A stretch of 21,565 bases of DNA from NCBI GenBank assembly GCA_964441765.1, contig CAYTVI010000034.1, positions 1-21,565 of the forward strand. Direction: 5' to 3'. The DNA is from Sulfurospirillum sp964441765. GTDB taxonomy: Bacteria; Campylobacterota; Campylobacteria; Campylobacterales; Sulfurospirillaceae. Each line of letters opens with the position of its first letter. Positions within the stretch are counted from its first letter, which is position 1. This document shows, one piece after another, positions 14,615 to 21,565 of the stretch. The notes under the pieces were generated by a model, which made no database searches, was not told the origin of the DNA, and saw nothing but the letters and a program-made list of their open reading frames with translations. Made by a program: the position numbers and the translations under genes.

Positions 14615-15606
14615 TCAAAGTCGAAGCACCAACACTTCAAGAAGCGTATTCTAAAGCTGCGAGTGAGTTGTCTTGTTCGGTGATTGATTTAGAAATAAAC
14701 ATTCTTCAAAATGGTTCTAACGGCTTTTTAGGAATGTTTAAAAAAAATGCTATCATCGAAGTAGCGCGTAAAGGGTCAAAACCTGTACGAGAAGAACGTG
14801 AGCCAAGAGAATCATTTACAAAAAATACTCCTAAAGAAAAAGAGGGCTCTGCACTTCAAACACAAAGTGTGCCATCAGTTTCTGGTGATGAAAAGCGTAG
14901 CAGACGCAATAAAAATAGACGCAATAAATCTAAAAATAAAGAGTTCGCCAAAGCTGATGAAGCCGTGCCTTCTTCAGCTAAAGTCGAACATGTTTCAAAA
15001 GAACCGCAACGAGATACAAGTAAAGCAGTCGAAGTAAAACATGAAGTACCAAAAGTAGTGCATCAAGCTCCAAAAGAGCCTCGTCATGTCATCGCAGCAA
15101 CACCCGTTGAACACAATTTTCAATCAGAAAAACGCGCTGTTAATGATGTCATTGACGAAGTACGCATTCAGGTTAAAAATCTTTTTAAATACAGTTGTTT
15201 TACGCTTGCTGAACCAATCGTTTCTAAATACGATGATGAAACGATTTTGATTGAATTTAGTGGAGAAGATGCCGCTTTGCTTATTGGCAAAGAAGGGTAT
15301 CGTTATAAAGCACTTTCGTATTTACTCTACAACTGGATTAATCTTAAATATGGTCTTAATATTCGTCTTGAAATAGCAGAGTTTTTGAAAAACCAAGAAG
15401 AGATGATTGAAAAGTATCTTGTTCCTGTGATTGAACGTATCCGTAACAGCGGAAGAGGGCAAACAAAAATTTTAGACGGTGTTTTGATTAAAATCGCACT
15501 CGAATCTTTGCGTGCGGCTTTTCCTGAAAAATACGTCGGAATTAAGTCTGGACGTGAAGGCGGTAAATTTATCGTCGTCAATGATTTTAATAGGAAAAAC
15601 GCATAG
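14611..15606 (+). CDS. jag: Jag/KhpB-type RNA-binding protein
   Basis: Cytoplasmic RNA-binding protein usually encoded next to yidC. The 331 residues hold a Jag_N domain (1-52, with GSNGFLGMFKKNAIIEV). A highly charged low-complexity linker (about 55-170) is rich in Lys, Glu and Pro. A KH domain (about 180-250) has its loop IGKEGYRYKALSYLL, where Glu replaces the second basic residue of the usual GKxG loop. The final R3H-like domain (about 255-325) is degenerate: the R-x3-H pair is not obvious around LESLRAAFPEKYV. The role in this phylum is not established; in streptococci KhpB binds RNA and affects cell elongation. It overlaps yidC and mnmE by 4 bases each. Confidence 0.9.
   Translation: MIKVEAPTLQEAYSKAASELSCSVIDLEINILQNGSNGFLGMFKKNAIIEVARKGSKPVREEREPRESFTKNTPKEKEGSALQTQSVPSVSGDEKRSRRNKNRRNKSKNKEFAKADEAVPSSAKVEHVSKEPQRDTSKAVEVKHEVPKVVHQAPKEPRHVIAATPVEHNFQSEKRAVNDVIDEVRIQVKNLFKYSCFTLAEPIVSKYDDETILIEFSGEDAALLIGKEGYRYKALSYLLYNWINLKYGLNIRLEIAEFLKNQEEMIEKYLVPVIERIRNSGRGQTKILDGVLIKIALESLRAAFPEKYVGIKSGREGGKFIVVNDFNRKNA
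15592..15595 (+). promoter_or_regulatory. Ribosome-binding site for mnmE inside jag
   Basis: AGGA ends 7 bases before the ATA at 15603, the ideal distance. The in-frame upstream stop is TAG at 15591-15593, so initiation must lie downstream. The site supports ATA rather than the first canonical codon, GTG at 15657, which would lie 61 bases from it. Confidence 0.55.
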
Positions 15607-16943
15607 ATACGATAGCTGCTATTGCTACAAGCTCAGGAGTTGGTTCCATTGCCATTGTGCGCGTGAGTGGTCCCAACGCTTTGAGCCTTGCGAAAATACT
15701 TTCCCATAAAGAAGCGTTTATCCCTCGTCAAGCAACTCTTTGTTTTTTGCATGATACAATGAATGATCCTATTGATCAAGCCATTATCATCTATTTTCAA
15801 GCTCCTCACAGTTTTACCTCAGAAGATGTGGTCGAATTTCAATGCCACGGTGGTGTTGTCGTTGCACAGATAATTTTAGAAACACTCATGGCTCATGGCG
15901 TACGTCTTGCAAACCCTGGAGAATTTTCAAAGCGGGCGTTTTTAAATGGTAGAATTGATTTAAGTGAAGCCGAAGCCATTGCCGCTTTGATTGAAACGAA
16001 GAGTGTTGATGCTGCCAAAATGTTAACACGACAGCTCAAAGGCGAATTGCGTGATTTTGTTTTACATGTAAGAGAACTTTTGGTTGAAATTTTAGCCTTT
16101 GTAGAAGTGAATATTGATTATGCAGAGGAAGATTTACCCTTAGATATGCTTAGGCAGATTGAAACGAAATTGGTGAACCTTCATGCCAAACTCCTTAAAA
16201 CGTATGAAAGTAGCAAACGAAGACAAGGGTTAATACAAGGTTTTAAAGTCGCTATTGTCGGAAAACCTAATGTAGGGAAAAGTTCACTTCTCAATAAATT
16301 GTTAAGTTATGATAGAGCTATTATCAGTGATATTGCAGGTACAACACGTGATACCATTGAAGAAGAGCTTCGTATTGGAACCCATTTGGTCAAAATTGTC
16401 GATACTGCAGGCATTAGACAAGCAGGTGATGTCATTGAAAAAATAGGAATAGAGCGTTCTTTAAAAGCGATAGAAGAGTCGGAAATTGTTATCGCTATGT
16501 TTGATAATAGTCGAGCAAGCGATGAAGAAGACAGGACGATTATGGAGCTTTTAAAAGAACATGCTTACGATAAACATGTTCTTAATGTACTCAACAAATC
16601 TGATCTTCCTTCTTTTTTTGATCGTTCTTTATTTGGAACAGATGATATCATTTCACTCTCTTGCCATGAAAGTACACACCTTTTAGTTGATGCCTTAAAT
16701 GCTATCTTGGATACCACAGAACATGACGATACAACGATGTTAACATCTCTTCGTCAACTAAGTGCCGTTAAAAAAGCCTATGAAACGATTGAAGAGAGTT
16801 TACGTTTACTCACACAAGGCGAATTAGAACTCTTTGCATTTCACATCAATGAAGCCATCTACGCTATCTCTTCTATCACCACAGCCTTTGAACGAGATGA
16901 AATTTTAGATAAAATGTTTGGAAACTTTTGTTTAGGCAAATAA
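15603..16943 (+). CDS. mnmE: tRNA-modifying GTPase MnmE, probable ATA start
   Basis: With MnmG forms the complex that adds 5-carboxymethylaminomethyl to wobble U34 of certain tRNAs. The 446-residue reading has an N-terminal tetrahydrofolate-binding domain (1-118), a helical region, and an inserted G domain. The G domain shows P-loop GKPNVGKS (220-227), AGTTRDT (245-251), DTAG (267-270) and NKSD. The C-terminus is FCLGK, with the catalytic Cys and Leu in place of the usual Ile. The residues before GTG 15657 translate as DTIAAIATSSGVGSIAI, which matches the conserved family N-terminus, so a GTG start would remove a real strand. The only start available is ATA at 15603, forming ATAG with the jag stop. 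It is the last gene of the operon. Confidence 0.92.
   Translation: MDTIAAIATSSGVGSIAIVRVSGPNALSLAKILSHKEAFIPRQATLCFLHDTMNDPIDQAIIIYFQAPHSFTSEDVVEFQCHGGVVVAQIILETLMAHGVRLANPGEFSKRAFLNGRIDLSEAEAIAALIETKSVDAAKMLTRQLKGELRDFVLHVRELLVEILAFVEVNIDYAEEDLPLDMLRQIETKLVNLHAKLLKTYESSKRRQGLIQGFKVAIVGKPNVGKSSLLNKLLSYDRAIISDIAGTTRDTIEEELRIGTHLVKIVDTAGIRQAGDVIEKIGIERSLKAIEESEIVIAMFDNSRASDEEDRTIMELLKEHAYDKHVLNVLNKSDLPSFFDRSLFGTDDIISLSCHESTHLLVDALNAILDTTEHDDTTMLTSLRQLSAVKKAYETIEESLRLLTQGELELFAFHINEAIYAISSITTAFERDEILDKMFGNFCLGK
16062..16071. repeat. TTACATGTAA palindrome, copy 7
   Basis: Inside mnmE, read as Leu-His-Val in the helical domain, outside the G domain. Confidence 0.85.
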
Positions 16944-16983
16944 TATTCTGATTTAGAAACTGTTTACGCCTGTATGCTATTAT

Positions 16984-16989
16984 TAAAAT
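16984..16989 (+). promoter_or_regulatory. Putative -10 element for nhaA
   Basis: TAAAAT lies 18 bases before the nhaA ATG (17008), with TGTTTA at 16961-16966 as a weak -35 at 17-base spacing. The leader would be about 12 bases, including AAAAGGAG. No terminator is visible between mnmE and nhaA (64 bases), so co-transcription with mnmE is also possible. Confidence 0.35.
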
Positions 16990-17007
16990 AGAATTAAAAG
17001 GAGTTTT

Positions 17008-18183
17008 ATGTTTAATACTATGGAAGAATTTATTAAGAAAGAATCCTCTTCGGGACTTTTGCTCATTTTTGTAACCATCTTAGCACTTTTCCTTCAAAAT
17101 AGCTTTTTGACAGATTTTTATACCTCTTTTTTACATATCCCTGTGCAAGTTACTTTTGGAACGTTTGGTATTGCAAAACCTTTACTTTTGTGGGTGAATG
17201 ATGGGTTAATGGCAGTTTTTTTCTTTTTGATAGGCTTGGAAGTTAAGCGAGAAGTTTTAGAAGGTGAACTCTCTTCAAAAGAGCAAGTGGTTTTACCGTT
17301 GATTGCAGCACTTGGAGGGATGATTGTTCCTGCACTGGTTTTTGTTTTATTTAATCAAGGTGATGCTTTTGCGATGAAAGGTTGGGCAATTCCGACAGCG
17401 ACAGATATTGCTTTTGCGCTTGGGATTCTTTCTTTATTAGGAAAGCGTGTACCTGTTTCACTCAAAATCTTTTTGATGGCATTGGCTATTATTGATGATT
17501 TGGGTGCGATTGTGATTATTGCACTGTTTTATACCAGTGATTTATCGCTTCTTTCAATTTTAATAGCATCGGTATGTTTAATAGGATTGATTACGCTCAA
17601 TCGTATGCATGTCATTAAAAAAGCAGCGTATATTCTTATTGGGGTTGTTTTGTGGCTCAGTGTTTTAAAATCAGGTGTTCACGCAACCATCGCAGGTGTG
17701 GCATTGGCATTTACCATTCCATTGTACTCTTTTAAGGAAAATGGCGAGCGATTTTCAATGCTCAAAGAGATGGAGCATGATTTACATTACTGGGTAGCGT
17801 TTTTTATATTACCTGTTTTTGCCTTTGTGAATGCAGGAGTCGATTTGAAAGGCTTAGAAGTCTCTTCTCTTTTATCAGATATCTCTTTGGGGATTTTATT
17901 GGGTCTATTTTTAGGTAAACAAGTGGGTGTTTTTGGCTTCAGCTATCTTGCAATTAAGCTCAAATTTGCTGTCTTGCCACAAGGGGCAAATTTGAAACAG
18001 CTTTATGGTGTTTCTGTCTTGACGGGTATCGGTTTTACCATGAGTTTGTTTGTCAATACGCTAGCCTTTAATGATAGTGATGCTTTTCACTACGCAGATA
18101 AACTTGCTGTTTTACTAGGGTCTTTTCTTTCTGGAATTGTAGGATACTTTTTCTTGCGAACCTTTTCAAAAGAGGCTCAATAA
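17008..18183 (+). CDS. nhaA: Na+/H+ antiporter NhaA
   Basis: Inner-membrane electrogenic antiporter exporting Na+ for H+ uptake, used for pH and sodium homeostasis. The 391 residues form about 12 hydrophobic helices. The ion-binding site is intact: ATDIAFALG with Asp133, and ALAIIDDLGAI with Asp163 and Asp164. This gives the same numbering as E. coli NhaA by direct count, so there is almost no insertion before that point. The N-terminus FIKKESSSGLLLI and the region WVNDGLMAVFFFLIGLEVKRE (residues about 62-82) are typical. A strong ribosome-binding site AAAAGGAG precedes the ATG. Confidence 0.97.
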   Translation: MFNTMEEFIKKESSSGLLLIFVTILALFLQNSFLTDFYTSFLHIPVQVTFGTFGIAKPLLLWVNDGLMAVFFFLIGLEVKREVLEGELSSKEQVVLPLIAALGGMIVPALVFVLFNQGDAFAMKGWAIPTATDIAFALGILSLLGKRVPVSLKIFLMALAIIDDLGAIVIIALFYTSDLSLLSILIASVCLIGLITLNRMHVIKKAAYILIGVVLWLSVLKSGVHATIAGVALAFTIPLYSFKENGERFSMLKEMEHDLHYWVAFFILPVFAFVNAGVDLKGLEVSSLLSDISLGILLGLFLGKQVGVFGFSYLAIKLKFAVLPQGANLKQLYGVSVLTGIGFTMSLFVNTLAFNDSDAFHYADKLAVLLGSFLSGIVGYFFLRTFSKEAQ

Positions 18184-18235
18184 GCTATAAGGTAAGAAGT
18201 ACTAAAATCAGACTAGATTAAAAAAGGAGGTAGGA

Positions 18236-20809
18236 TTGAGTCAACTTAATCTTACAAAACGCCTTTTTTGGATTATAGCTTTTTTTATTGTTATGGCTCA
18301 ATCCATTGTGGTGGTCTATCTCTATCATAAATCTGAAGAGCTCGTACAAAAGCGTGCCTATTCAAAATCTAAAACACTTCAAGACTATTTTGTCTCTATG
18401 CGTTATGTTTACCATCAGCAATTTTTAGCCAGCGGTATCGATTTAAGTGATGCTACCGTTGGCTTTTTACCTGCACATGCCTCATCTTATATCAGTGAAG
18501 AGTTTAGCAAACGCTCCGCAGATGGCATTACCATTCGAAATGTCTCTGAACGTCCTCGAAATCTCATAAATAAAGCGGATAAGCTTGAAGAAGAGATGAT
18601 TGAGTATTTTAATAAAAATCCACAAGAAAATGAAAAAATGAAGCTACTAAGCGATGGAGAAAAAGAGTTTTATTTTTTTTCAGCTCCTTTGCGGATTGAG
18701 CCATACTGTCTTTCGTGTCATGGAAAAAAAGAGGAAGTTTTACCTTATATTGCGCGTCGGTACACAACAGCGTATGATTATAAGATAGGAGACGTGAGAG
18801 GACTTACGAGTATTCGGATTCCAAAAAATGTTCTTTTCGATCCTGTGATGGAGCTTTTTTATAAAGAGGTTATTTTTAGTATAGGAGTGATGAGTTTTTT
18901 ACTCATTTTGATGTATTTTACGATTAAAGAACAAACAAAACGTGATGTAGAACAGAAAAAAGAGCTTGAAAAATTGGTGAATGAACGTACAAAAGGCTTG
19001 GTTGAAAAAAGCGCAGAGCTTGAAGCGGCTTATGCGCATCAAAAGCATTTGTATTCGATTTTGCGTACGGTTGCAGACAGTAATCAAATCTTGATTACCA
19101 CAAAAACACTTGAAGAGCTTCTTCATGAAACAGCACTTTGTCTCTTTAACAATGACTCTTTTGCTTGTGTTAAAATCACCTTATTTGAAGAAGGAAGTTT
19201 ACATGTAAAAGAGTCACAAGGGTGTGATAATGCACAAAGTACCAACGCCATGGAAGAGTATGTTTTTAAACACAATACCTCTCTCATCGTGACGCCATAC
19301 AGCAAAAATCTTCCTTTTACATGTAACGATATCATTGAACCTTATGGTATCACAGAAGCTTATGCTACGGCGCTTACAAGCGATAAATTTTCGAAGTATC
19401 CTCTAGGGACACTCAGTATTGCAACAACTTTAGAGGGTGGCTTTTCACCAGAAGAACGTGGAATGATTGAAGAGCTTGCGGGCGATATTGGTTTTGCAGT
19501 AAACTCATTTTTACAAAAAGAGAGTATTGTTAAGCTTTCGTACTATGATGCTTTAACGGGACTTCCAAATAAAACGATGTTGAGCGAGCATCTCAAAATT
19601 GCCTTACAATCGTGTAAAAACACGCACACAAAAGGAGCATTGCTCTTTTTAGATTTAGATAATTTTAAATCTATTAATGATTTAAAAGGGCATAGCAGTG
19701 GAGATGCTCTTTTGATTGAGATGGCATTAAGGTTAGAGCATTGTATTTTAAATCAAGGGCTTGTATCTCGCTTTGGTGGGGATCAATTTGCTATTTTACT
19801 TCCAAATTTGGGATTACATATCCATGAAGCGGCTTTAAGTGCTGAAGAGATTGCATTAAAGATTTTACAGGTCAGTAAAGAGCCTTTTTGGATTGATGGG
19901 CACTCATTTTATTTAAGTGCGAGTATTGGGATAACACTTTTAAGCGAAAATGAGAGTTGTGAAGTGTTAATGAGTAGGGCGGATAGTGCTATGTATTTGG
20001 CGAAGAGTGCTGGGAAGGATACGGTTCGGTTTTTTGATGAAAATATTCAAAAAATCATGGAAGAAAAATCCCTGATGCTTCAAGAATTGCGTGATGCCAT
20101 CGAAGGAAAAGAGTTTGAGCTTTACTACCAAGTGCAAGTCAATAAGGAGGCACATATCATAGGTGTGGAGGCATTGATTCGATGGATTCACCCCAAAAGA
20201 GGCATGGTCTCACCCGCCGCATTTATTCCATTGTGTGAAGAGATAGGCTTGATTGTGCCTCTTGGACAATGGGTTTTAGAACAAGCTGTTCGACAAGTTT
20301 CGTTATGGCAAGAAGATACTCAAAAATCACAATGGCGTATTTCAGTCAATGTCAGTGCACGACAGTTTGAGCAAGAAAATTTTGTAACTTTAGTCAAAGA
20401 AACCATACAACGGGCACATATTAACCCATCTTTGATTCGTTTAGAGTTGACAGAGAGTCTTTTAATTGGTGATACAAAAAGTGCTTTGGAAAAAATTACA
20501 GAGCTCAAACTGTTTGGTATCTCTCTTTCCGTTGATGATTTTGGGACAGGCTATTCAAGCCTTCAATACCTCAAAGAACTGAGTGTTAATGAACTCAAGA
20601 TTGACCAATCTTTTATTTGGGACTTCTTGCATCAAAAAAGCGATGCGCTCATCGTTGAAGCAATTATTTCAATAGGAACAAAGTTTAATATGGAAGTGAT
20701 TGCAGAAGGTGTTGAAACGAAGGAGCAGTTTGAAATGTTAAAAGCAATGGGATGTCAGAATTTCCAAGGCTATTATTTTGGAAAACCTCTTCCACCCCAA
20801 GAACTTTAA
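18236..20809 (+). CDS. Haem-binding DUF3365 sensor with GAF, GGDEF and EAL domains
   Basis: Membrane-bound cyclic-di-GMP protein of 857 residues. TM1 is about 10-28. The periplasmic domain (about 30-205) has the Tll0287/DUF3365 pattern: the RNVSERPRNLINKADKLEEEM stretch near 101-121, then a c-type haem site CLSCH at Cys158, Cys161 and His162. TM2 is about 212-230, then a coiled coil (232-270) and a GAF-like domain (about 275-425). The GGDEF domain (about 435-600) has motif GGDQF (514-518) and no RxxD inhibitory site. The EAL domain (about 612-855) keeps Glu645, Asn705, Glu737, Asp767-Asp768, Lys788 and Glu824, so phosphodiesterase activity is likely. The canonical YQP reads YQV here. The start is TTG at 18236 behind AAAGGAGG. 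It may sense redox, O2 or NO through the haem. Confidence 0.9.
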   Translation: MSQLNLTKRLFWIIAFFIVMAQSIVVVYLYHKSEELVQKRAYSKSKTLQDYFVSMRYVYHQQFLASGIDLSDATVGFLPAHASSYISEEFSKRSADGITIRNVSERPRNLINKADKLEEEMIEYFNKNPQENEKMKLLSDGEKEFYFFSAPLRIEPYCLSCHGKKEEVLPYIARRYTTAYDYKIGDVRGLTSIRIPKNVLFDPVMELFYKEVIFSIGVMSFLLILMYFTIKEQTKRDVEQKKELEKLVNERTKGLVEKSAELEAAYAHQKHLYSILRTVADSNQILITTKTLEELLHETALCLFNNDSFACVKITLFEEGSLHVKESQGCDNAQSTNAMEEYVFKHNTSLIVTPYSKNLPFTCNDIIEPYGITEAYATALTSDKFSKYPLGTLSIATTLEGGFSPEERGMIEELAGDIGFAVNSFLQKESIVKLSYYDALTGLPNKTMLSEHLKIALQSCKNTHTKGALLFLDLDNFKSINDLKGHSSGDALLIEMALRLEHCILNQGLVSRFGGDQFAILLPNLGLHIHEAALSAEEIALKILQVSKEPFWIDGHSFYLSASIGITLLSENESCEVLMSRADSAMYLAKSAGKDTVRFFDENIQKIMEEKSLMLQELRDAIEGKEFELYYQVQVNKEAHIIGVEALIRWIHPKRGMVSPAAFIPLCEEIGLIVPLGQWVLEQAVRQVSLWQEDTQKSQWRISVNVSARQFEQENFVTLVKETIQRAHINPSLIRLELTESLLIGDTKSALEKITELKLFGISLSVDDFGTGYSSLQYLKELSVNELKIDQSFIWDFLHQKSDALIVEAIISIGTKFNMEVIAEGVETKEQFEMLKAMGCQNFQGYYFGKPLPPQEL
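19199..19208. repeat. TTACATGTAA palindrome, copy 8
   Basis: Inside the GAF region of the GGDEF-EAL gene, read as Leu-His-Val (322-324). Extended to TTTACATGTAAA. Confidence 0.85.
19317..19326. repeat. TTACATGTAA palindrome, copy 9
   Basis: Only 118 bases after copy 8 in the same gene, but in the Phe-Thr-Cys frame (361-363). This is the closest pair in the window. Confidence 0.85.
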
Positions 20810-20814
20810 AATCT

Positions 20815-20824
20815 TTACATGTAA
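20815..20824. repeat. TTACATGTAA palindrome, copy 10 (intergenic)
   Basis: Fills the 19-base gap between the convergent GGDEF-EAL and lolA stop codons. Extended to TTTACATGTAAA (20814-20825). Confidence 0.85.
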
Positions 20825-20828
20825 ATCA

Positions 20829-21347
20829 TTATTGTCGAATCACATCGTATCCCAATGGTATATCTGCATTAAATAATACTTCATCTAAAAAAAGATTGGT
20901 GGATTGATTGGAAAATAAAATTTCAACGCTGTTATCCAACTTGTCTTTATAGATTACTTTTTCGATTGCATTCTTTGTTGTATAGATGGTATAGGTTGTC
21001 TCCATAAACGTTGTTGCATATGTGTTAGGAGCAATTTCTTTTGCTTGTGCAATGAGATGTGCAATATTTGGAGTGTTTTCAAGTGTTGTGATGATGACTT
21101 GCTCTAATTCAGGCTCGATGATAACGACTTTTGTGTCATTAAAGTAGATTTTTTTTGCCACCGGTTTGTCATAAATCCATAACGCTTTTTTATCCTGAGT
21201 GGCATAAAACTTTCCCTCGTAGCGAATGGTCTTTTGTTGTTCATTGGTCACATTTTGAATAAAATCACTTTGGATGGTTTTAAACGCTTCTAAATTCTTT
21301 CCCCATACGCTTGAAAAGCAGATGATGGCTAGTAAAAAAAGTTTCAT
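20829..21347 (-). CDS. lolA: LolA-like outer-membrane lipoprotein carrier protein
   Basis: Periplasmic shuttle carrying lipoproteins from LolCDE to the outer membrane. 172 residues with a signal peptide (MKLFLLAIICFSSVWG, cleavage near 16) followed by the family start: FKTIQSDFIQNVTN, then YEGKFYATQDKKALWIYDKP (the strand containing the conserved W-x-Y-x-x-P), and later the beta-rich half-barrel. Vertebrate-like numbering cannot be given, but length is typical of epsilon LolA, slightly shorter than E. coli. GAGGAAA precedes the ATG. It is divergent from secA, an arrangement I remember from Campylobacter, and convergent with the GGDEF-EAL gene 19 bases away. Confidence 0.88.
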   Translation of the reverse strand: MKLFLLAIICFSSVWGKNLEAFKTIQSDFIQNVTNEQQKTIRYEGKFYATQDKKALWIYDKPVAKKIYFNDTKVVIIEPELEQVIITTLENTPNIAHLIAQAKEIAPNTYATTFMETTYTIYTTKNAIEKVIYKDKLDNSVEILFSNQSTNLFLDEVLFNADIPLGYDVIRQ

Positions 21348-21375
21348 TTTCTATTTCCTCAAATCAGATGCGTAG

Positions 21376-21423
21376 TTTTATCAAATAGATAGTAAAAGTA
21401 TGATAAAATCTTGTCTTTTACTA
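21376..21423. promoter_or_regulatory. lolA-secA divergent region with two interleaved inverted repeats
   Basis: Arm A TTTTATCA (21376-21383) pairs with TGATAAAA (21401-21408). Arm B TAGTAAAAG (21390-21398) pairs with CTTTTACTA (21415-21423). The order is A-B-A'-B' and both pairs are offset by 25 bases. The A' arm contains TATGATAAAAT (21399-21409), a plausible -10 region for secA. The pattern is either an overlapping pair of protein-binding operators or, if transcribed, could fold as a pseudoknot. Confidence 0.4.
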
Positions 21424-21440
21424 AAACAGAGGGTTTACAT

Positions 21441-21565
21441 ATGCTATTTACCACCATTTTTCGAAAAATTTTTGGCACACAAAATGACCGCATTGTTAAA
21501 GGTTATGCCAATCGTGTTAAAAAAATCAATGCGTTAGAAGCAATGTATGAAGCACTAAGCGATGA
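21441..21565 (+). CDS. secA: Preprotein translocase ATPase SecA, N-terminus only
   Basis: Only 41 codons are visible before the right edge. MLFTTIFRKIFGTQNDR followed by VKKINALEAMYEALSD matches the SecA N-terminal helix and the start of the nucleotide-binding domain, where family members have SRNDR and I-N-x-L-E-x-x-x-x-x-L-S-D-E. SecA is the cytoplasmic motor of SecYEG. AGAGGG precedes the ATG by about 7 bases. The rest lies outside the window. Confidence 0.88.
   Translation, partial: MLFTTIFRKIFGTQNDRIVKGYANRVKKINALEAMYEALSD

Noticed and set aside
15657..15665. GTG at 15657 or 15663 as the mnmE start.
   Set aside because: Conserved family sequence continues 17 residues upstream, and the ribosome-binding site lies upstream of 15603.
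1..21565. CRISPR array, tandem repeats, insertion sequences, tRNA or rRNA genes.
   Set aside because: I found no regularly spaced direct repeats, transposase-like proteins, or tRNA/rRNA-like sequences in the readable bases. The only dispersed repeat is the short palindrome reported above.

Overview
This window looks like ordinary chromosome from a Campylobacterota (epsilonproteobacterial) organism, most likely a Sulfurospirillum-type genome. The AT-rich composition, the tightly overlapping operons, and two gene orders I remember from Campylobacter support this: ctpA-purC-purS-purQ-periplasmic protein, and rpmH-rnpA-yidD-yidC-jag-mnmE. The genus is an inference from protein character. No database search was possible. 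There is no tRNA, rRNA, CRISPR array, prophage or insertion sequence that I can support, and no gene-free stretch longer than 300 bases apart from a block of exactly 100 Ns at 6129-6228.

Left part (1-3540, minus strand): an operon read leftwards from a promoter near 3500. It holds a periplasmic S41 C-terminal processing protease (ctpA), three purine genes (purC, purS, purQ) and a secreted protein cut by the window edge. Facing away is clpB (3679 on). Its promoter carries a near-consensus HAIR operator for the heat-shock repressor HspR. clpB runs into the N gap and lacks about its last 40 residues. A convergent small secreted protein is also cut by the gap.

Middle part (6615-12122): a cysteine-rich small-domain protein overlaps tail-to-tail with an RraA-family protein. 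That protein has the D-x20-R-D metal/pyruvate-binding motif that E. coli RraA lacks, so it is more likely an aldolase or decarboxylase than an RNase E regulator. Divergent from it is a translationally coupled four-gene operon: the B12-binding subunit, catalytic subunit and MutL/GlmL partner of glutamate (methylaspartate) mutase, followed by an AMP-forming ligase with an atypical P-loop. No methylaspartate ammonia-lyase is present, so this is not the classical fermentative mesaconate cluster. A route through methyl-oxaloacetate to 2-oxobutyrate, or adenylation of a mutase-derived acid, are testable alternatives.

Right part (12224-16943): the rpmH-rnpA-yidD-yidC-jag-mnmE operon (ribosome, RNase P, membrane protein insertion, RNA binding, tRNA modification). 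All five junctions overlap. rnpA and mnmE have no ATG/GTG/TTG start that gives an intact protein and appear to begin at ATT and ATA, each behind a good ribosome-binding site. Then follow nhaA, a haem-binding DUF3365-GAF-GGDEF-EAL cyclic-di-GMP protein, lolA on the minus strand, and the start of secA.

Across the whole window the palindrome TTACATGTAA occurs ten times exactly, plus two near copies. It lies in genes in two different reading frames and in intergenic gaps, against well under one copy expected by chance. This is the strongest unexplained DNA-level signal.
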